Origin: Chloroflexota bacterium
Lineage (GTDB): Bacteria; Chloroflexota; Dormibacteria; Dormibacterales; Dormibacteraceae
DNA length: 35,359 bases
Direction: 5' to 3'
Assembly (NCBI GenBank): GCA_005881025.1
Contig: VBFO01000109.1
Span: 1-35,359, forward strand
Made by a program: the position numbers and the translations under genes. Numbering within the stretch: the first letter of the stretch is position 1; each line of letters starts with the position of its first letter. The notes below the pieces were generated by a model, which did not search any database, was not told where the DNA came from, and was given only the letters and a program-made list of their open reading frames with translations. This document shows positions 1 to 6,721 of this stretch, one piece after another.

Positions 1-6
1 GTCAGG

Positions 7-81
7 GGTGGCTAGCGGGATTTGAACCCGCGACACCCAGATCCACAATCTGGTGCTCTGCCATGCTGAGCTATAGCCACC
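7..81 (-). tRNA. tRNA-His (GTG anticodon)
   Basis: Read on the minus strand, the seven-base acceptor arms (GTGGCTA and TAGCCAC) pair perfectly. The anticodon stem CCAGA/TCTGG encloses the loop TTGTGGA with anticodon GTG, and the T-loop reads GGTTCAAATCC. Two identity features of histidine tRNA are visible: an extra G at position -1 (complement of base 81) and C as discriminator base (complement of base 7). The CCA tail is not encoded, since the next bases give CCT. The gene diverges from paaA about 56 nt away. Confidence 0.96.
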
Positions 82-136
82 GCGGCGCGGCCCAAATCAA
101 TGGGCCTGGGGGAGAGCACGATTCTACCCGGCGACC

Positions 137-1102
137 GTGGTAGACAATGAATTGATGCCCACCCCCGCCGAGTTCGAGCAGACCATCAAATCGGGCGAGC
201 TGATCGAGTCGACCCAGGAGATGACGCCCGAGTACCTGCGCGAGCTGAAGCACACCCTCATCGTCTCCGGCGACACCGAGCTGATCTCGGCCCCGGCCTA
301 CTACCTGGCTGCGAAGCGCGCCCCGAGCATCAACGCCTTCATGACCGGCATCGCCATCATCCAGGACGAGCTAGCACACGCTCACATCGCCTACCACATC
401 CTCGAAGAGCTCGGCGAGGACCAGGAGAAGCTCATCTTCAGCCGCGACCCCAAGAGCTTCCGCTACCCGTACGCGTTCGACGTCCCCCTCGACTCATGGA
501 CCGAGCTGGTGGTCGCCAACGGCATGTACGACCAGGCCGGCTTCTGCCTCCTCGGCGACATCCATGACAAGTGCTCGTACGGTCCGTGGAAACGCGGCCT
601 CAACAAGGTGATGGCCGAGGAGAACTTCCACCTCCGCAACGGCCGCACCTGGATGAAGCGCATCAGCCAGGCGGGTGGCTCCGCCAAGGACGAGCTGCAG
701 CGCGCCGTGGACTGGATGTTCCCGCTCAGCGTCGAGTGGTTCGGCCTCCCTGACTCGCTGAAGATGCACTCGACCCAGCTCGAGTACCGCCTCAAGGGGC
801 TGACCAACGACCAGCTCCGTCAATGGTGGCTGTCCACAGTGGTGCCGTACTGCGAGCAGATCGGCATCAAGGTCCCGGCGCACAAGGAGACGAAAGAGGG
901 CAAGGACGTCTGGGAGCTCGACTACCCCTTCCCCTGCCAGTTCGATGCGGAATCCAAGCAATGGGACTTCAAGCAGCCGATCACCTGGGACGACGTGCTC
1001 GCCCGGTGGCGCGAGCGCGGGCCGCGCAACGCCGAGATGGTGGCCATGTTCCAGGAGGAGTTCCACAGGTTCCGCAAGACGCACCACCAGAACGGCTCAT
1101 GA
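137..1102 (+). CDS. paaA: PaaA-like di-iron oxygenase subunit (phenylacetyl-CoA epoxidase type)
   Basis: This looks like the catalytic alpha subunit of a phenylacetyl-CoA 1,2-epoxidase-type oxygenase, a soluble ferritin-like di-iron protein. With the GTG start at 137, the six usual ligands are in place: E48, E78-x-x-H81 (in DELAH), D132 (in NGMYDQAG) and E162-x-x-H165 (in AEENFH). The length of 321 aa is close to that of known PaaA. The sequence is clearly divergent from the proteobacterial form outside these motifs, so substrate identity is not certain. ATG at 155 is an alternative start; neither start has a convincing Shine-Dalgarno. The stop overlaps the next gene by 4 nt (ATGA), which signals translational coupling. 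No paaE reductase or paaK ligase is in the window. Confidence 0.85.
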   Translation: MVDNELMPTPAEFEQTIKSGELIESTQEMTPEYLRELKHTLIVSGDTELISAPAYYLAAKRAPSINAFMTGIAIIQDELAHAHIAYHILEELGEDQEKLIFSRDPKSFRYPYAFDVPLDSWTELVVANGMYDQAGFCLLGDIHDKCSYGPWKRGLNKVMAEENFHLRNGRTWMKRISQAGGSAKDELQRAVDWMFPLSVEWFGLPDSLKMHSTQLEYRLKGLTNDQLRQWWLSTVVPYCEQIGIKVPAHKETKEGKDVWELDYPFPCQFDAESKQWDFKQPITWDDVLARWRERGPRNAEMVAMFQEEFHRFRKTHHQNGS

Positions 1103-1407
1103 AAAACGGACGGCTGTGGGCGGCGTTGGCCGAGGTGCAGGACCCGGAGATGCCGGTGAACCTCGTCGACCTCGGAGTCATCTACGCCATCAACGAGGGC
1201 GATGGAGTCGTCGAGGTAGACCTTACTTTCACCGCCATGGGCTGCCCGGCCTCGGACTTCATCCTCGATGACGTGCGCGAGCGGCTGCTTCGCGAAGAAG
1301 GTGTGCGCGAGGTGCACATCAACGTCGTGTGGAGCCCACCATGGACCACGTCGCGCATGACGCAGGCTGGGCGCGACACGCTCGAGGCGTGGGGCCTGGC
1401 CGTCTGA
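1099..1407 (+). CDS. paaD: PaaD N-terminal half: MIP18/DUF59 domain protein
   Basis: A 102-aa protein made of one MIP18 (DUF59) domain, the family of Fe-S and metal-centre assembly factors that includes PaaD and SufT. Visible motifs are DPEMPVNLVDLGVIYAI near the N-terminus, TAMGCPAS with the conserved cysteine in the middle, and the PaaD-like WSPPWTTSRMTQAGRDTL at the C-terminus. Standard PaaD is about 165 aa, with a C-terminal zinc ribbon after this domain. That ribbon is absent here and seems to be encoded separately at 2322-2492. The gene sits between paaA (4-nt overlap) and paaB (2-nt gap), unlike the common paaABCDE order. Its likely role is maturation of the PaaA di-iron site. Confidence 0.85.
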   Translation: MKNGRLWAALAEVQDPEMPVNLVDLGVIYAINEGDGVVEVDLTFTAMGCPASDFILDDVRERLLREEGVREVHINVVWSPPWTTSRMTQAGRDTLEAWGLAV

Positions 1408-1409
1408 CC

Positions 1410-1634
1410 TTGGCCGTCAAGTACAAGCGGGTCAGTGGCGATGCGGTCGAGTACGCGGTCTTCGCGCGCAAGACGCGCGCCGAGCCGCTGCGACAGGTCG
1501 GCAGCGTAGTGGCCCCGGATGACGACCTCGCCGCGGCCTACGCGCGCGCGACCTACGACGAGGAGCGCTGGATCGAGATGGCGATCGTGCGCAAGGACCA
1601 TGTGATAGCGCTCTGGACACCGGGAGAGTCGTGA
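1410..1634 (+). CDS. paaB: PaaB-like small oxygenase subunit
   Basis: A small subunit of about 74 aa of the phenylacetyl-CoA epoxidase complex. It has the PaaB pattern of a short beta strand (VEYAVFARKTR), the signature VGSVVAPDDDLAAAYARATY, and a final strand around WIEMAIVRKDHVIAL. PaaB bridges PaaAC heterodimers in the enterobacterial complex. I chose the TTG at 1410, two bases after the paaD stop, because homology starts there. The longer ATG alternatives at 1329 or 1341 would overlap paaD and add sequence without PaaB character. It is slightly shorter than most PaaB proteins (about 95 aa). Its end overlaps the paaC start by 4 nt (GTGA). Confidence 0.82.
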   Translation: MAVKYKRVSGDAVEYAVFARKTRAEPLRQVGSVVAPDDDLAAAYARATYDEERWIEMAIVRKDHVIALWTPGES

Positions 1635-2353
1635 GCCTCTCCGGGCTCGTCCTCAGCATCGCCGACAACAAGCAGATGCTCGGCCTGCGCTACGCCGAAT
1701 GGGCCACGCGCGCGCCTTCGCTCGAGGCTGACATCGCTGCGGCCGCAATGGGCCTCGACGACCTCGGTCACAGCCGCGTCCTGTACGGCTGCCTGGACCC
1801 ACTGGGCGAGGACCCCCGCACCGCGAACCGCGAGACCGATCCCGCCAGCCTCAGCGCACTGCCCTACTTCGATGAGCCTTGGAGCTCGTGGGCGCACTTC
1901 GTCGCCGCCAACGCGATCCTCGACACGGCCTTCACCGTGATGGTCGAGGCCTGCGTCAATGGGAAGGTCGAGGTGCTCCGGCACCGCCTGCGCAAGATGC
2001 TGACCGAGGAGCGCTACCACTTCCTCCACGGCCGCAGCTGGCTTCGATCAGGGATCGAGAAGGGCCCACTCGACGAGGCATGGAAGCAAGCGATCGAGTG
2101 GTTCGGCCCTCCGGACGGCGACACCGCCGGCCTTCACAACGAAGGCAAGCTCAGCATGGGCCCCGTCGAGCTGAAGGCACGGCTCGAGGAACGAGTGGAG
2201 ACGAAGGCGCCCGCCATCAGGCTGGACTGGAACGGGTGGGATCCGATCCGGCGGCGAACCCGGCCCGGCGCCGTCGACGACCTCACCTTCGGCATGTTGA
2301 GGGGCCTGGAGGAGAAGCGGTTTGCGCCCGCCACGACCGAAAAGCAAGCCTGA
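1631..2353 (+). CDS. paaC: PaaC-like ferritin-fold subunit of the oxygenase
   Basis: A 240-aa paralogue of PaaA in the ferritin-like fold; in known complexes PaaC is the non-catalytic partner of PaaA. Its start is a GTG that overlaps the paaB stop. Several metal-ligand positions look intact. DDLGH gives D-x-x-H where PaaA has E-x-x-H. NAILDTA keeps the mid-protein Asp. TEERYH gives a proper E-x-x-H, whereas the E. coli PaaC, as I recall it, has Ala at the Glu position. The first Glu (E48 in PaaA) has no obvious match. The subunit therefore carries five of six ligands and may bind metal. The last 32 nt overlap the zinc-ribbon gene in another frame. Confidence 0.84.
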   Translation: MSLSGLVLSIADNKQMLGLRYAEWATRAPSLEADIAAAAMGLDDLGHSRVLYGCLDPLGEDPRTANRETDPASLSALPYFDEPWSSWAHFVAANAILDTAFTVMVEACVNGKVEVLRHRLRKMLTEERYHFLHGRSWLRSGIEKGPLDEAWKQAIEWFGPPDGDTAGLHNEGKLSMGPVELKARLEERVETKAPAIRLDWNGWDPIRRRTRPGAVDDLTFGMLRGLEEKRFAPATTEKQA

Positions 2354-2492
2354 GGGCCGCGAGACCGAGCCTGCCTGTCCCCACTGCAAAGCGCGGGATG
2401 CCGAGGTCATCTCGCTGTTCGGGACCCAGGCCATGACGCTCCAGTACCGCTGCCGTGCGTGCGGCACTGTCTTCGAAGCGCTGAAGTACTAG
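2322..2492 (+). CDS. Stand-alone zinc ribbon, matching the PaaD C-terminal domain
   Basis: A small ORF of 56 codons encodes CPHC (C19, C22), then the strand-turn LFGTQAMTLQYRC, and a second pair in CRAC (C44, C47) before the stop. This matches the C-terminal zinc ribbon of classical PaaD proteins (CPxC, then FGST, then YRCxxC and an aromatic tail). Because the MIP18 half of PaaD is encoded separately at 1099-1407, this looks like a split PaaD. The only usable start after the in-frame stop at 2298-2300 is TTG at 2322, inside the paaC end. A +1 frameshift that fuses the ribbon to PaaC is an alternative. The TAG stop shares CTAG with the stop of the converging gene. Confidence 0.72.
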   Translation: MRPPRPKSKPEGRETEPACPHCKARDAEVISLFGTQAMTLQYRCRACGTVFEALKY

Positions 2493-3211
2493 GGCTCCTC
2501 GTCCTCTTTCTCGTCGGCGTCCCCGCCGCCCGCCGCCTGGCGCCGCCGGATGATCGTCAGCGGGATGCCCGCCAGCAGCACCGCCGCGATGAGCGCTGCC
2601 ACGATGAACGGCAGGACCTGCTGGCCACTGCCGGCGCCGTTGGGCGAGACGGCATTCGAAGGAAATCCAGCCGCGAAGTACCCCAGCGTGCTCGTCTTGG
2701 TGTCGATGGTCCACAGCCGCGCCTGCGAGGCCGCCCCGATGTTCTCCCACGGCCCATCCCCGCTCTGAGCCCGGTACACAAAGCTCGGGTCGGTCGTGAG
2801 GTTGGAGTAGACCATCACCAGCGTGGCGGGCTTCACGAGCGTGGCGTCAGCGGTGACGTGATAGGCATTGGTCGAGAAGTGAAGGCCGGCCGGCTTCGGA
2901 CAAGGGCTCACCGGCGTGATGTCGACAGTGATCGTGGTCTGGCCTGGATTCACTTTGAAGGAGCCTGGCAGGAACCCGATCACCACCTGGCCGTCATCGG
3001 TGAAAGCGGAGTTCGCGTCGCTGACCCCGCCGATCACCTTGATGACCAGGTGCCCCGAGGTCGGCGGCAGGTTTGCGCCCGCCTGAGGCGGCGGGCACAC
3101 GAAGTTGTACGGCTGGGGCGGCGTGAACCCGTCATAGAACCCGGGCGCGACCATCCAGGCCATGCCCGCGTAGAGGATCGCCGCGGCCGCCAGCAGGGCT
3201 GCCTTTTTCAC
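2489..3211 (-). CDS. Membrane-anchored extracytoplasmic protein of unknown function
   Basis: I do not recognise the family. The 240-aa protein has an N-terminal hydrophobic helix (about residues 4-22, after VKKA), a long polar extracytoplasmic domain, a second helix near the C-terminus (VLPFIVAALIAAVLLAGIPL) and a charged cytoplasmic tail (RRR followed by an Asp/Glu-rich end). The ectodomain has beta-rich stretches, paired cysteines and FVCPPPQAG near its start. I chose the GTG at 3211 because it overlaps the upstream protease stop by 4 nt (GTGA) and puts the signal helix at the N-terminus. It is the last gene of the minus-strand row that begins at 5958. Confidence 0.75.
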   Translation of the reverse strand: MKKAALLAAAAILYAGMAWMVAPGFYDGFTPPQPYNFVCPPPQAGANLPPTSGHLVIKVIGGVSDANSAFTDDGQVVIGFLPGSFKVNPGQTTITVDITPVSPCPKPAGLHFSTNAYHVTADATLVKPATLVMVYSNLTTDPSFVYRAQSGDGPWENIGAASQARLWTIDTKTSTLGYFAAGFPSNAVSPNGAGSGQQVLPFIVAALIAAVLLAGIPLTIIRRRQAAGGGDADEKEDEEP

Positions 3212-3780
3212 AGCGCGAGGTCCGCGATCACGTGGCCCACGATCGGCGCCACCAGGTCGCGACAAACGGCGCGCCACAGCCCCAGCAGGAGTCCGGCGGC
3301 GGCCACAGCACCGAGGAACTCAGGCGGATGCGACAGCGCGTGCGCAGCGGTCCAGGCCACGGTGGTGCCAATGGCAGCGAGCGGTGCGCCGCCGACCTGC
3401 TCCAGCGCCGCGAAGAGCGCTCCTCGAAATGCGATCTCCTCTCCGACCGACACGACCACCGCCGCGGCCGCCACCGAAACCGGAAGCATCGGCGCAGCGC
3501 CCGCGCGCACCGCCGCAGGCAGGAGCAGCACAGCCGCGATCGCCACGCCGCCCAGAAGTCGAAGGCCCAAGCGAGACGAGCTCAGGCCGAGCGAGGACTG
3601 GCTCCATCCCCATGCAGTCACCCCCAGGGCGAGACCACCCAGCACAAGCGCCGGAATCGCCGCGTATGGTGCCGTCCCGACCAGGGCTCGGGCCCACTCA
3701 ACGCCGACGATGTAGACCAGAAGCACGCCCGCGCGCAGCGCGGGCCGGGCGACTGCCGTCAGCGGAGTCTCTCGGGACAC
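3208..3780 (-). CDS. CPBP family intramembrane metalloprotease
   Basis: A 190-aa polytopic membrane protein with the three CPBP (Abi/CAAX protease-like) motifs: GEEIAFRG (EExxxR), an isolated His in WTAAHAL, and HVIAD near the C-terminus (HxxxD). These residues are expected to coordinate the catalytic metal within the membrane. There are roughly six hydrophobic helices. The chosen GTG at 3780 lies 22 nt inside the end of fdhD and begins just before the first helix. A much longer open frame exists upstream, but it reads through fdhD in the wrong frame and is low-complexity. The physiological substrate cannot be read from the sequence. Confidence 0.85.
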   Translation of the reverse strand: MSRETPLTAVARPALRAGVLLVYIVGVEWARALVGTAPYAAIPALVLGGLALGVTAWGWSQSSLGLSSSRLGLRLLGGVAIAAVLLLPAAVRAGAAPMLPVSVAAAAVVVSVGEEIAFRGALFAALEQVGGAPLAAIGTTVAWTAAHALSHPPEFLGAVAAAGLLLGLWRAVCRDLVAPIVGHVIADLAL

Positions 3781-4595
3781 GAGTAGACATTGAAGCGGCT
3801 GCCGCGTAAGAACCCGATCAGGGTCTGGTTGAACTCTCGGGCCAGCGCCACCGCCAGGCTGGAGGGAGCGCCGACCGCGACCAGCAGAGGGATCCCCGCC
3901 GTGATCGACTTCTGAACTATCTCGTAGCCCGCCCGCCCGCTCACCACCAGCAAGCTCGAAGACGCGGGCAGCTTGCCATCGATCAGCGCCCGTCCCACCA
4001 CCTTGTCGAGCGCGTTGTGGCGGCCCACGTCCTCTCGGGTGCATACCAGCTCGCCTGCAGGCGAAAAGAGCCCCGCAGCATGCAGGCCACCCGTCTTCTC
4101 GAAAACGCCCTGGCGCGCGCGCAGCGCATCGGCGAGCGGCGGGATCACCGCCGCGTCGACCATCATGCCCGGTGCAAGCGGCGCCAGGCCCCGCCTCAGG
4201 TCCTCGATCATCACCGCCCCGCACACCCCGCATGCCGAGCTGGAGAGCATCGAGCGCTCTGGCTTTCGCGCCGGGGCGACCGCGAGCTGGACGTCCACCT
4301 GGTTCGACTCCATGAGGCTCGCGTCGACATCGAGAGCCGGCTCCCTCTCACCGGCCTCGGCGCTAATGCGCACCAGCTTCACGTCCGACGCCGACCGCAG
4401 GACGCCCTCCGCGAAGAGCAGGCCCAGGGCGAGCTCGATGTCCGCTCCCGGAGTGCGCATCACCACTGACAGCGGCTCACCGTCGAGCATCAGCTGGAGC
4501 GGCTCCTCCATCACCACCGAGTCCGGCGACTCGGACCACGAGCCGCCTTCCCATCGTCGCACGCGCAGATCGGGCGCCGAAGGCTTTCCTGCCAC
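3759..4595 (-). CDS. fdhD: Formate dehydrogenase accessory sulfurtransferase FdhD
   Basis: FdhD transfers sulfur from a cysteine desulfurase to the molybdenum or tungsten cofactor of formate dehydrogenases. This 278-aa protein shows the expected landmarks: MEEPLQLMLDGEPLSVVMRT near the N-terminus, the sulfur-carrying CxxC (C122 and C125 in SSACGVCG), FEKTGGLHAAGLF, EDVGRHNALDKVVG, and VSGRAGYEIVQKS towards the C-terminus. The GTG at 4595 was chosen because it lies one base after the stop of the upstream gene and gives a normal length. The ATG at 4655 would add an Arg-rich stretch inside that gene. No formate dehydrogenase subunit lies in the window, so the client enzyme is elsewhere. Confidence 0.95.
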   Translation of the reverse strand: MAGKPSAPDLRVRRWEGGSWSESPDSVVMEEPLQLMLDGEPLSVVMRTPGADIELALGLLFAEGVLRSASDVKLVRISAEAGEREPALDVDASLMESNQVDVQLAVAPARKPERSMLSSSACGVCGAVMIEDLRRGLAPLAPGMMVDAAVIPPLADALRARQGVFEKTGGLHAAGLFSPAGELVCTREDVGRHNALDKVVGRALIDGKLPASSSLLVVSGRAGYEIVQKSITAGIPLLVAVGAPSSLAVALAREFNQTLIGFLRGSRFNVYSCPERLR

Positions 4596-4596
4596 C

Positions 4597-5484
4597 TCAG
4601 CCCTGCGCAACGCGCAGCCGCCGTGCCGAGCGCGGCACAGTGCTGGTGATCGCAAAGCCGCGCCAGGATGTCACCCGTTCGGGCTGCAGCTCGAAAGCGC
4701 CCGGAACGTCCGCGGCCTCAACCGCATACCGTTCCGCGATCTCCTCTCCGCTGATCGATGCGCCGAACGTTCCCCTGATGCATGCGCCCACCATCAATGA
4801 GGGACGGTACCTGTGATGTGACTCGACCACCAGCGCGCCCCCCGCGCCCGGACGCGGCCTGCGATTGCCCATCGGCGCCACCATCACCTGGCCGCGGTCG
4901 ACCTCCCATAAGGCTGGGCTCATCACCGGCTTCGGCCCCTCGAGCCAGCACGCGTATCCACGCGTGACGCCTGCCAGCCGGCGTCCGATCTCGGTCGGGA
5001 CAGCAGGCACCCGCGCGGTCTGGGCCTCGGGAAAAGAGGGGACCTCGACCAGCTCACCCTCGGATGGGATCAGACGAAGGACCACGCGGTTGTAAGGCAG
5101 CCACTCGCGCGGTATGCGCGCGATGTCCAGCAGGTACCCGGCGATGAAGGGTGCGTTCTTGAGCGTGTAGCCGGCCATCCCGAGGTAAACCGCCGGACCT
5201 CCCAGCACGGCCCGTACCTGTGAGGAGACGGACAGCGGATCGAACACCTCCATGGTCCCGCGCAGCAGCAGCGCGCGTGAGCCGCCGTCGACGAAGAACG
5301 CCGCCCGCGGGTCGCGCCGCGCGAGCGCGGTCTTGACTGCAAACCTCGACGTGGTCATCCAGATTGACCCGGCACTGTAGTTAAAGGCGGCGGGGTTGAC
5401 GAGCGGCAGCCGGCCTGAGCGCAGGGCGAGCAGGCCGATGCGGGCGGATCCGAGGACTGCGCTCGACTCCTTGTTCAGCCGCAC
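4597..5484 (-). CDS. Pyridoxamine-5'-phosphate-oxidase-like split-barrel flavoprotein
   Basis: A 295-aa protein whose first half resembles the FMN/F420-binding split beta-barrel fold: a first strand around RIGLLALRSGRLPLVNPAAF, then SIWMTTSRFAVKTALARRDP and AAFFVDGGSRALLLRGTMEV. These are the usual strand and phosphate-binding elements. The second half (LVEVPSFPEAQ onwards, then VMVAPMGNRRPRPGAGG) looks like a further partial barrel repeat, but I cannot name it. The start is GTG at 5484. The gene lies 18 nt after the SRPBCC gene and is immediately followed by fdhD. Substrate and flavin type are not evident. Confidence 0.7.
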   Translation of the reverse strand: MRLNKESSAVLGSARIGLLALRSGRLPLVNPAAFNYSAGSIWMTTSRFAVKTALARRDPRAAFFVDGGSRALLLRGTMEVFDPLSVSSQVRAVLGGPAVYLGMAGYTLKNAPFIAGYLLDIARIPREWLPYNRVVLRLIPSEGELVEVPSFPEAQTARVPAVPTEIGRRLAGVTRGYACWLEGPKPVMSPALWEVDRGQVMVAPMGNRRPRPGAGGALVVESHHRYRPSLMVGACIRGTFGASISGEEIAERYAVEAADVPGAFELQPERVTSWRGFAITSTVPRSARRLRVAQG

Positions 5485-5502
5485 GCGACCAACTTTAGAG
5501 AG

Positions 5503-5958
5503 CTAGCCCTTGGACCGCCTCTCCAGCGTCTCGCGGATGCGCTCCATCGCGTTCGCCAGGCGCTTCCGTATGAAACCGTCGATGCGGCTCGCGATCGCAG
5601 CGCCGATGGCGGACGCCGGGGGCACGTACTGGATCTTCAGCACGATGCGAACGCCCTTCGGCACCTTGGTGAAGGTGAAGCCACCCTGCTGCTCGATCGG
5701 CCCCGACTCGGAGATCCATCCAATCTCATGCGGCTTCCTCCAGCGGTCGAGGCGCAGGATGCTGCGCATCGGAACCCCCATCGCGACCATCTCCACCTCG
5801 TAGCGCGCGCCCTCACCCTGGGTCTGCTCTCCGATCGGATCCCACCGGCTGACCCCCTCCAGCACCTGCGCCACGTGCCTGTGGTCGGCAAAATAGTCGA
5901 AGGCCTCCTCGGGGGAGCAGGCCACCACCACCGGAATCGAGAGCTCTAGCTTTGGCAA
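5503..5958 (-). CDS. SRPBCC (START-like) family protein
   Basis: A 151-aa single-domain protein with the START/Bet v1-like helix-grip pattern. It has an N-terminal strand ending in IPVVVACSPEEAFDYFADHRHVAQVLEGV, which is typical of polyketide cyclase/dehydrase-type SRPBCC proteins, then five or six strands, and a long C-terminal amphipathic helix (RIDGFIRKRLANAMERIRETLER). Members bind small hydrophobic ligands, and function cannot be assigned further. Its TTG start lies 14 nt from the start of the divergent RDD gene, so any promoters must overlap the coding sequences. It heads the minus-strand row that runs to 2489. Confidence 0.78.
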   Translation of the reverse strand: MPKLELSIPVVVACSPEEAFDYFADHRHVAQVLEGVSRWDPIGEQTQGEGARYEVEMVAMGVPMRSILRLDRWRKPHEIGWISESGPIEQQGGFTFTKVPKGVRIVLKIQYVPPASAIGAAIASRIDGFIRKRLANAMERIRETLERRSKG

Positions 5959-5972
5959 TACACCATGACGAT

Positions 5973-6701
5973 ATGCGTTGGGCCGAGGGACGGGTGACCG
6001 TCGAGGACTCCGTGCTTGCGCCGAGGCCGGTCAGCGGCGAGTGGCTGGGGGGCCATTTCTTCAAGGGCATCTCGGACGCGACCTTCGGCCTGGTCCAGTT
6101 CCGCTTCGAGACTCTCTGGCTCGGTCCCCTTCGGCTGCTCGTATTCGGCGACCCGGTTGTCGCCGACAACGAGGTGTCCTGGCCCATCGAAGGCGGACTC
6201 CTCGCCGCCGCGCCGGGAGGCTACTTCACGATTCGCGGAGACGGTGGCCGCCTGACCGCGAGGATCACCGGGTACCGGCCCTCCCTCCCACCCCGCCTTT
6301 ACGAGCTGACCCAGCTGCAGGTTCATCACGGCCTGGTCCGGCAGGAGCTGCTCTGGATCCGCGGGCGCAGCCCCGCCGCCCGCGTCCCCGCCGACACCAT
6401 CCGCCGCGGACTGGCTGCCGGCATCGACATCGGGCTTTGCGCCGCCGTGGCGCTGGTCTTCGCGCGCCGCCGGCGCTTGACTGCGGTGCTGGGCATCGCC
6501 GCCGGTTATCACCTGACCTGCTGGGCGACATCGGGACGCACGGTGGGAGGGTTCGCGATGGGCCAGCGAGTGGTCGCGGTGGACGGGACGAAGCCGTCGC
6601 TGGTCCAGGCAGTCCTGCGCATGCTGGCGCTGCCGCTGGCGGCGGTGAAGCTGCGCGCCATCCACGACGAGCTCGCCGCCACCGACGTCCTCGAGGACTA
6701 G
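5973..6701 (+). CDS. RDD family membrane protein with an N-terminal soluble domain
   Basis: The C-terminal third fits an RDD domain: two hydrophobic helices (LAAGIDIGLCAAVALVF, and the stretch around LTAVLGIAAGYHLTCWA), then the family signature TVGGFAMGQRVVAVDG and a final helix ending near the stop. The first 150 or so residues form a beta-rich region with no family I recognise. The start is ATG at 5973; a TTG at 5952 would overlap the divergent gene. The protein ends 20 nt before zwf and is probably co-transcribed with it. RDD proteins are implicated in transport in some bacteria, but no function can be claimed here. Confidence 0.72.
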   Translation: MRWAEGRVTVEDSVLAPRPVSGEWLGGHFFKGISDATFGLVQFRFETLWLGPLRLLVFGDPVVADNEVSWPIEGGLLAAAPGGYFTIRGDGGRLTARITGYRPSLPPRLYELTQLQVHHGLVRQELLWIRGRSPAARVPADTIRRGLAAGIDIGLCAAVALVFARRRRLTAVLGIAAGYHLTCWATSGRTVGGFAMGQRVVAVDGTKPSLVQAVLRMLALPLAAVKLRAIHDELAATDVLED

Positions 6702-6721
6702 CCCTTCTAGCATTTCAAGCG

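Noticed and set aside
2493-3715. Long plus-strand frame opposite the CPBP and membrane-protein genes
   Set aside because: Its composition is Arg/Ser/Thr-rich without hydrophobic structure, which is typical of a GC-rich shadow; the minus-strand genes show clear motifs.
3781-4233. Upstream extension of the CPBP frame
   Set aside because: It is antisense-frame sequence through fdhD, without protein-like composition.
5978-6721. N-terminal extension of the zwf frame (open back to 5978)
   Set aside because: It reads through the RDD gene in another frame and is a low-complexity Arg/Pro-rich translation; G6PDH homology begins at the ATG at 6722.
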